Assembly (NCBI GenBank): GCA_037102815.1
Contig: BTPP01000007.1
Coordinates: forward strand, 1,054,001-1,118,000
Length of the DNA stretch: 64,000 nucleotides
Direction: 5' to 3'
Origin: Neurospora intermedia
Taxonomy: Eukaryota > Ascomycota > Sordariomycetes > Sordariales > Sordariaceae
Part shown: in pieces, positions 56,609-64,000 of the stretch
Position numbering within the stretch: the stretch's first letter is position 1
How the letters are laid out: each line of letters starts with the position of its first letter
Translations under genes and position numbers: made by a program
Notes under the pieces: generated by a model
Seen by the model: the letters and a program-made list of their open reading frames with translations, nothing else
Databases searched by the model: none
Told to the model about the DNA's origin: nothing

Positions 56609-59600
56609 CTAAGCAACAACCCTCCCCCCTTCCCCCTCCAATCCCACCCTCTCACACTCCAACACCAACGGTCCCCCCGCCGGTCCGCTCGCGTCCAAGC
56701 TCAGCGTCACCCTCGCCCGGTCACTAATGACTTGCACCACCTCTCCAAGGTTCCTATTATCTGTTTCGTAGTGTCCCTGTGGTTGTTGTGCTTGTTGTGG
56801 CGGTGCTTGTGGTTGCTGTTGCTGTTGTTGTTGTTGTACTGCACCAGCCCCAGTCTGCCCTTCATTGTTTCTAGTCGGAGAAGTCGTCGAAGAAGAAGTA
56901 GAAGAAGAATGAGAAGCAGAAGTAGTAGTAGAGGGTGTTGTAGCTTTGACCTGCTTGATATCCACGCTTGGATACGGGAGGTATCCCTCTCTGAGCGGGA
57001 TAAGCAGGAGAGGGATGTCGGCTTCTGTTTGGGGGGTTGAGCTTTCTCTACTAGTACTACTACTTTTCTTTTCCCCGTCTTCTTGATCTGTGGGGTTGCT
57101 AGTAGTTATAGTAGTAGTAGTGGTGGCAGCGGGAATAACAAAGTGCCCTTTTCGGCGACCGCCCACTAACCAAGTATCAGGCGGAGCGTTAATCTCGTAG
57201 CTGAATTCGAGGTCTTCGGAGCGTTGAGGGGAGGCAGGGTAGACGGTGTCCCAGATGCGCGTCCATTTGAGCCGGAGGGTAGCGGGGAGTTGTTGGTTGA
57301 TTATGAAGGTTGGGTGGCCTTGGATGTTGTCAAGAGAGGTAGAGGCAGAGGTGGAGTTGATGGGTAAGGGAGGTTGTTGGAAGACAATGTCGGTGGTGTG
57401 GACGATGGTGATGGGAGGGATGTCAACGGGGATCAGGATGGTGCTGATGAGGGAGCTGTCGTGATTGGGAACGGATAAGGGGAGGACGGGGTTGGCGAGG
57501 AGCCAGGACCGGAGGAAGGCGGCTAGTTGGGCAGCGATTTGGTGGCTGTCTTCGCCTTTCAGAGAGGAACTAGAGGTGGGCCCGATGCCGGGGAATTGGG
57601 TTGCCCAGTTGACGTCGGATAGAAAAGAGGTGGAGAGCTCGCCGAGCAGAGTGCACTTCTCGAGTTCGTACGCCGTTAGCCGCTTTTGGCTCCAGGCTAG
57701 GACTTTGTAGACGATCAGCTTGGAGTACTGCCGAAGGGGTGTGTCTGCGAGGTCTTTGGTGAGGGTCTTGTCGAGTAGATCCTCGATCTCGTCTTGTAAG
57801 ACGCTGTACCAGAGCTTCAGATAAAGAGTCTTCTTTGTGTTAGGGCCAATAGTCACCCCAGGTTTCTTGGTGATCTTGTACAGCAGGCTGGCCGGTTGCT
57901 TGGGGAAGATAGCGACTGGGTCGCTTGGTGGTATTCCGTAATGTGACTCGAAGAGCTCTGAGGGAATAAGCTCGCTCTTGTACAGCCTTAAAGGACTGGG
58001 ACTAGCGGTGGAGACGGTGAACCGGGAGAACAGCGCCTTGTGCTTAAACACGTCCTGGACGTTGACGCCTAATGCAAGAGCAATGGAGACCGAAGAGGTC
58101 TTGAAGAATGTAAAGGTTCCCTTATCGGTTGAGTATGTTACTTCAACCTTGACAGCAACGTGGAGTACATCCTGCTCCATCTTAAAAGGGAAACTGATCT
58201 TGACGGAGCTGTCTCTTGTGATAGCACCAAACGTAAAGGTTCCACCCTCGGCTTTCTTTGACTTGGCTGCCGACTCATCAAGGATTACAGCATCCCCCAT
58301 TAGGAGCCGCAAGCCTCCCGTTGCCGACTTGATCTTCACCTCAGCACTCGTAATGTCGTTCCAGCCAGTCATGACCTCGACCTCCAACATGTTATTTGTG
58401 TCTAGACGGATATCCTTGCTGCTGGAGAGGCGGACGTCAAGCGAGCTCGTGCGTTGGTAAAGCGTTACAACAGGGTTCTGCAGGACGGGGAACGGTTTCT
58501 CCACCACTTGTCCAAGCTCACGTTCAAAGTGCAGCAAGATATTGCTGCTCTTGATGCGGATCTGGTCAACCTCGTAGTTCCCTGGCATCAACATGTTGCT
58601 TTGTAGTGGAACCTTGTTTCGACCAGGCTTGATTGTCACGGGGCCTTTGGCCTGCACCCAAATCTCCTTGTTGCCGCCAAACCCGGGACTGGATATGCGA
58701 AGGCTGACAGACTCTGCATCAAACTCGTCAACGAGAAGGCTCCTAAGCTTCAGCGAGAGCGAGAAACTATCTTGATCATCGTCATAGGTTGGCGGCCCGT
58801 CAAGCTCAACTTCACCAAAGAAGTTGGTCAATGGTATCTTGACCTCTTTCTCTAGTGTTGCCGAAACGGTCAGCATATCGGCGAGGAAGCCAGATATCGC
58901 CGAATTTTCTGGGTACTGTGCTACAGACCCATTGCCAATACGGAGTTTTGACTTTTGCTGTAGCCTATCTCGCTCAGCTGCTGCAGCCTTTGTCAAGAGC
59001 TGACGAAGGGCCTTGGTGACGTAGTCTTCTTGTCTACCCAGCTCCTTCAAACACCTGGCATACATGACGAGCATGGACAGCTCGAGAAGACTCCACGAAC
59101 ATCCCCCAAAGAACGGAATTGTATTGTAGAAGTAATACTCGGCCTCCTTGTACTCGGAAAGATGGAATTTGAGGACCGCGAGGTCGGCCTTGGTGGCCTG
59201 GACTGAATGATCATACTTGGCGACAGAGTAGTGACGCATCGCCTTGTCGGTTAACGTTTCGTACAGTCGATAAAAATCATCCTTGTTGTCCAGTGCAGTA
59301 CGTAGCAACTCGTTGCCTACACCAGCTACCGAGGCCTGAAGGTCAGAGCCGACCTCAGTTGAGGGTTTCGCTTCTGATGAGGGCTCGTCGTCAAGACTGA
59401 TCTCTTGCAGGTCGGCGCTCTCTCCTACGATGGGTACCGCGGCCCAACCATTAGTCCAGCCTCGTCTTTTACCACATTCTTCGAGAACATTTCGAGACAG
59501 CGTGTACAGCTCAGCTCTTGTCGCAGCCAACTCCTCGAGCCCCGTCTTAAGGAACTGAGCCATGCCATACTCGCCAACGCTGTCTTTACGACCAGGCCCT

Positions 59601-61662
59601 GGAAAGCCAACAGGACTGGGCGGAGGACGTTGTATAGACTGGCGTAAGGGGATGGACGACGACCGCGCGGGATGCATCATGGTTTTTGGTTCCGGGATGG
59701 CGGACTTGTGTTCGCTGTCACCAGAGGTGGCCAGCATGGGGGCAGGGATTTGCAAAGACTTGGTGGAAGTCTGGGCAAGGATTTGCTGGGCAACGGAAAA
59801 GGCGAATGAGGCAACGATATTGTCAATGACCTCGGCCAGTACTGGGTCAATTTTTTGAAAATCATCACCAGCCCCGACGCCTCCCTTCACCAGTCCCAAG
59901 GCGGCTAGAATGTCCTTGCGGATGAGCATGGAGACTGCAGGAACAAACTCCAATGTCCTCCTGCAGATCTCGGCAAGCTGTGAGAGGTTCTCGGATTCAT
60001 CGGATGCCTGTTTTGGTGGTGGTGCCCTGGGTGCAACGCCGCGGGGAGCCATGTCTTGTTGCTCCTTGAGTTTAGCAAGGAGTTCCTCTCTCGTTGACCA
60101 GGCGTTGCCCAGACGCAAAAGGAGGGCAACCTGCCGGGAGAAAATGTAGCATCGGAAGTCGAAGAGCGAAATGTTGTTGGCAAGAATCAGTTCGCGATAT
60201 GGTTTCTTGGTTGAACTGATGGGAATAGCGCCGAAGGGATCCGTATCTTTCACCCGCTTGCTCGTCTGAAGATCAACAGTCTCCTCATCTTCAAACTCCA
60301 TACTTCCTGAAAAGATCTGGCTTGCGGCTTGCTCAGCAAGAATCTTGAGTTCTTCAGTATAGTCGAGCAGAGCTCCACCGTGAGCTTCAGCCGAGCCAGA
60401 AATGGCTTGCTCCTTAATGATAGCGTCTAGGCCAATGCTGAGCTCGTCATAGCCAACCAGGGCGTCCTCTACAAGGCCGACGCTTTCAAAACCTCGAGCC
60501 AATCCTTCCTTCAAGATGAAGAAGGTGCAGAAGTTCCAGCCAGGCAGACCCCTTTGGGCATCTTTGTCTTTTATGTCCTCCTCATATTGGGTAACACGGA
60601 TGTCGAAACTTGACAGGATAAGCTCTTTGATCTTTCCAATCAAGTCCTGCCAGGCATTTTCGCTGTCTTGCTCTGTCTCCTGGTAGCCAGTTGGTACGGC
60701 GGGGACAACGCGCGGAAAGAGATCGTACGGGACGTCATTGATGCCAATGCGGATCTGCCTCACGCGGTCAACGGCACCCTTGCCTGTACCGTTGAAGTCA
60801 TTGCGTAGCTTCTCCAACAGAGTGCTAGACCCAGTCCGCCACTTGAGAGCTGAAGTCTTTTCGGAACTCGAGTCGGCCGCTTTGCTCCCGCTTGATCGCG
60901 GCTGGGTGGCGGCGACAGTGTTGGGTATAACAACGTGAACGATCAACCATTCAAAGGCGTCGTGGTTTTCAGCATTGCTCGCCGTTTTCCCCGGAGTCAA
61001 CGAGTGAGTGTTTGCCTTGATCCATTCGCGGATCTCGGATCTTGTCGTCGACTTGTAAGCATCGTTGTCATCGCACCTCACGAACAGAATCTTGAGATAG
61101 GGAGTGCGCCGTAGACCGGGGATCTGGTGTCGCCGTTCTTTGGTGATTCCAGGCCCAGAGTGACGAATCGCGCCTGGAGGGCCGGCGTTATCAGTAGGGG
61201 TACCGCGACCACCGCCAATGGGTGCTGTAGAAAAGCCATCGTCGCGGCTGCTAGCGGTGCTTTCTCCACGGCCACGGCCTGGGGCTTTGCTATCGGGGGT
61301 GGGCGAGAGAACCGAAGACCGATCGACGGTGCCAGCTTGGTCGGCGGGAACAAGTTCGACGTGGAGTGTGTTGATGGATCGTACGGGGCCTGCGTGAGAC
61401 TGCCAGTTGAGGTCGCGGAGGGGCAGTCGGGGAATTAGGCCCGGCGAGAGGAGCTTGTAGACATCGTGGGGATCGAAGTACTCGACTGTGGACGTTCGAC
61501 ATGCACGTCAGCGGTGCTTCTCTTTTGGTGTATATGGAATGCGCCGAGAAGCATTGGTTCCGTCATAGCAAGACAGGAGGGTAGGAAGAAGAGATGGATG
61601 GTGTCAAGGAGGGGACGGAGCTTCGTACCTGTGACCTTGGAGGACGAGAAGGGCTGTTCCAT
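56609..61662 (-). CDS. trs130: TRAPP II complex subunit Trs130 (TRAPPC10)
   Basis: Exons 61629-61662 and 56609-61485 give 1636 residues over a 143-nt intron (GTACGA donor, GCTGAC branch). Exon 1 encodes only MEQPFSSSKVT and one more base. Exon 2 begins EYFDPHDVYKLLSPGLIPRL, then RDLNWQSHAGPVRSINTLHV, as expected for fungal Trs130. The conserved TRAPPC10 body has helical and beta-sandwich segments, for example LPGWNFCTFFILKEGLARGF and AEYYFYNTIPFFGGCSWSLL. In the family it is a core subunit of TRAPP II, the exchange factor for Ypt31/Rab11 at the late Golgi. Disordered insertions occur near the N-terminus (PDSKAPGRGRGESTASSRDD) and in a Thr/Ser and poly-Gln patch close to the C-terminus. The frame upstream of 61081 stays open to the junction without a stop. 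Confidence 0.9.
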
Positions 61663-62292
61663 ACTGGACAGCTCCGTCGTGGGGCGAGATCTATGGCATG
61701 ACACTCGAGGTGTTATCTTGAGAGGTTGCTGGGTGGTCGCAAAGAAAAGGCGTCGTCGTCTTGGAAGCACTCAGTTCGTTCAATAGGTGGTTGTTTTGTT
61801 CAAGTTACCATACACTACAAAGCCATGTAGGTACTGTAAAGCTGTCAGGTCCCCGTATCGGTGTGACGGCAGCGGGTACCAAGTTCAAGCTCAAGGTACC
61901 TAACCTCCACTACTTGTAGGTACCTTGTCGGCCAGACCTTCCCGAGCCTGCCCCGCCCTAGGATCTTGAGGTAGCCCCAAATTCGGTTTAGCCCCTAATT
62001 ATTACGCCTTACGCTGCTTTTCTTAGTGCACTTGGGCATGGATCGTCTCGGCCAATCAGACGATGCAATTGTGCAAGCGGTTTTGGGTGGCGTCTTTTTT
62101 TATCCTCAGTTTCTTGAGCAAGTGAGGACCCTGAGGAATAAGACGACGATACTTGGTGACATCTCTTCGTCTATACCTTTGATTATCTCTCCAGCCTATA
62201 TAGGTTTTTTTGTGGTGTTTTATAGACCAAGACATTCGTTTGTTTTTGGTTCCTTCCAAGCTTCAGGCCTCTCCCACTTCAATATCAACAAC
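61663..62292. promoter_or_regulatory. Bidirectional promoter region between trs130 and mri1
   Basis: The two genes diverge from a 630-base interval. A GGCCAATCAGA word at 62050-62060 fits the CCAAT-binding (Hap) complex consensus, and TATATA at 62197-62202 lies about 95 bases before the mri1 ATG. Repeated GTACC/GGTACC words occur at 61828, 61876, 61897 and 61919. The motifs are seen directly; their function is inferred. Confidence 0.5.
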
Positions 62293-63529
62293 ATGTCTGC
62301 TCTTGAAGCCATCAAGTATTCCCGGGGCAAGTTGGAGGTCCTGGACCAGCTGAGACTCCCTCATGAGCACCACTACGATGAGGTCTCCACCAGCGAGGAA
62401 GCCTTTGACTGCATCAAGGCCATGAGAGTCAGAGGTGAGTTTTTGCAAAGCACTACTCTACACAGTGAAATCAAGTGACATCTGTACTGAACAAAAGACC
62501 CCAGGTGCTCCCGCCATTGCCATCGTTGCCGCTTTGGCTGCTTCTGTTGAGCTTCACAACGGCAGCTGCACTGCGACCGGCACCGAGGATGTCATCAAGT
62601 ACATTGACTCCCGTCTGGACTATCTCTACGAGTCCAGGCCAACTGCCGTCGATCTTGGCAACGCCGTCAGATTGCTCAAGAAGACCGTTCGCGGTGTCAA
62701 GACGGAGGGCCTGACGGACGCTGAGGCCAAGGAGGCCATCATCAAGGCCTTCATTGAGGCATCTGAGGAGATTCTGGCCAAGGATCTCAAGACCAACAAG
62801 TCGATTGGTGCGTTTGGTGCCAAGTGGCTTCAGGAGCAGTACAAGATTACCGACGACAGCAAGATCACTGTCATGACCCACTGCAACACCGGTTCTCTCG
62901 CCACCTCCGGCCACGGCACCGCCCTCGGCATCATCCGTACCCTCCGCGACGAAGGCCTCCTCAGACACGCCTACTGTACCGAGACCCGCCCTTACAACCA
63001 GGGCAGCCGTCTGACTGCTTTCGAGCTTGTCCACGAGGGCATCCCCGCCACCCTGGTGACCGATAGCATGGCCGCCGCCCTATTCCGTCTGCGCAAGGCC
63101 GAGGAGAACATCGCCGCCGTTATCGTCGGTGCCGACCGTGTTGTTCGCAACGGTGACACTGCCAACAAGATCGGAACGTACCAGCTTGCAGTCCTCGCCA
63201 AGCACCATGGCATCAAGTTCATGGTTGCCGCCCCTACCACCAGCATTGACGTTGACACTGAGACTGGTGACGATATCGAGATTGAGCAGCGCAAGCGTGA
63301 GGAGTTGACTCAGATCAGCGGCGCTGTTGTTAACGCGGATGGCTCCATCGACACCAGCAAGTCTGTCAGAGTGGCGATCGCGGACCAGAGAATCGGTGTA
63401 TGGAACCCTGGTTTCGATGTGACTCCCCACGAGTACATCGATGCCATTGTCACCGAGAAGGGAACAGTGGTGAAGGGAGAGGATGGCAAGTTTCACTTTG
63501 AGGACTTGATGCCTGAGAGATTCCAGTAG
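62293..63529 (+). CDS. mri1: Methylthioribose-1-phosphate isomerase (MtnA/Mri1)
   Basis: Exons 62293-62434 and 62505-63529 encode 388 residues over a 70-nt intron. The enzyme converts 5-methylthioribose-1-phosphate to methylthioribulose-1-phosphate in the methionine salvage pathway. The protein belongs to the eIF2B-alpha/beta/delta-like fold. It begins [20 protein letters not shown] and has the family block [16 protein letters not shown] across the junction. The catalytic cysteine is in [20 protein letters not shown] (C174), and the catalytic aspartate is probably D258 in [39 protein letters not shown] is the phosphate-site region. Length is normal. Codon use is C-rich in exon 2. It is not a true eIF2B subunit, because the MtnA signature residues are present. 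Confidence 0.95.
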
Positions 63530-64000
63530 ATATACGTATATAGACCTGGCGATTAGACTTGGCGATATGGTTTCGGCGTTGAGTGGCAGGCGTAGGGCAC
63601 AGGTATTAGAAAATTCAGGGTTTTGATGTTTTACTGGGAAAGAGAACGCATGATATTCAATACTCCGAGTGTTGTAAGACTCGAGTATGATGTGGGTTCA
63701 AGCAAGGTCGGTGTGCTCGGGAATCAAAACACCGTCGTCACCTGGAGATGTTTGTTTACTTGTCTTGTCTTGGCAGGGCAACGCAGGGGTCGGCGATTGG
63801 GGAATCCCCCAACGCAGGCCTCTCCACTCTTCTCCAAAGTGGAACGAAGCTCTCCCGCTGCCGCATGCGGACCCGGCCGGGTGTGGGGGGTTCGACATTC
63901 GCAATTGCGGTCACAGCTCGCGACTTGAGATGGAAATATTTATCTGATAATTCCAAGTTTCCATTTCAATACTTTTTTTTTTTTTTTTTTTTCCTCTCTT
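63530..64000. other. Downstream flank of mri1 to window end
   Basis: About 470 bases containing the mri1 3' UTR and then non-coding sequence. A 20-base T run lies at 63973-63992. Small open frames on both strands lack support. Confidence 0.6.
63973..63992 (+). repeat. 20-base T run
   Basis: Uninterrupted T tract close to the window end, followed by pyrimidines. It may be leader sequence of a gene beyond the window. Confidence 0.8.

Noticed and set aside
1-64000. Search for transposons, virus-like elements and RIP-mutated repeats
   Set aside because: No reverse transcriptase, transposase, integrase or capsid-like peptide was recognised, and no long terminal or inverted repeat was noticed by eye. 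Homopolymer runs alone are not enough to call an element.

Overview
The window is chromosomal DNA of a filamentous ascomycete. It is most likely Neurospora or a close relative in the Sordariaceae. The evidence is short introns (about 55-220 nt) with GTRNGT donors and RCTRAC-type branch sites (GCTAAC, GCTGAC, ACTAAC), strongly C-ending codons in conserved genes, multi-kilobase gene-free spacers rich in simple repeats and TACCTACC-type words, and a gene content of fungal housekeeping proteins. The species call is an inference from gene style and remembered gene order, not from a search.

Layout, left to right: the 3' end of eIF3b (+); a 4.4-kb spacer with a TATA box and 5'-UTR intron leading to a delta-12 fatty acid desaturase (+); a TBC-domain protein (-); a secreted cyanovirin-N homologue (+); a type II membrane glycosyltransferase resembling family GT31 (-); a Zn2Cys6 transcription factor (-); a lysine-rich orphan protein (-); a GH76 Dfg5/Dcw1-like cell-wall mannanase (-); Cox23 (+); the NatB auxiliary subunit Mdm20/Naa25 (+); the Fig1 mating/calcium membrane protein (-); a DsbA-like thiol oxidoreductase (+); DASH subunit Spc34 (-); a Ser-rich orphan protein (+); TAF12 (+); proteasome lid subunit Rpn3 (+); TRAPP II subunit Trs130 (-); and methylthioribose-1-phosphate isomerase Mri1 (+). 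I rebuilt the exon structure of every spliced gene by hand. In each case the coding length is a multiple of three and the protein reads through the junctions.

These genes do not form one pathway. They are ordinary dispersed loci serving translation, lipid desaturation, vesicle traffic, cell wall, mitochondria, N-terminal acetylation, mitosis, transcription, proteolysis and methionine salvage. No rRNA, tRNA, CRISPR array, secondary-metabolite cluster or recognisable transposon was found by eye. I found no evidence of a large undescribed system.

The points most worth a second look are: a TBC protein that appears to lack both catalytic fingers; a cyanovirin-type secreted lectin with loop insertions; a strongly coding-biased segment at about 31.8-32.0 kb that belongs to no gene I can complete; a skipped 3' splice site in spc34; a redox CXXC motif split by an intron; and a His-rich tail on a zinc-cluster regulator.
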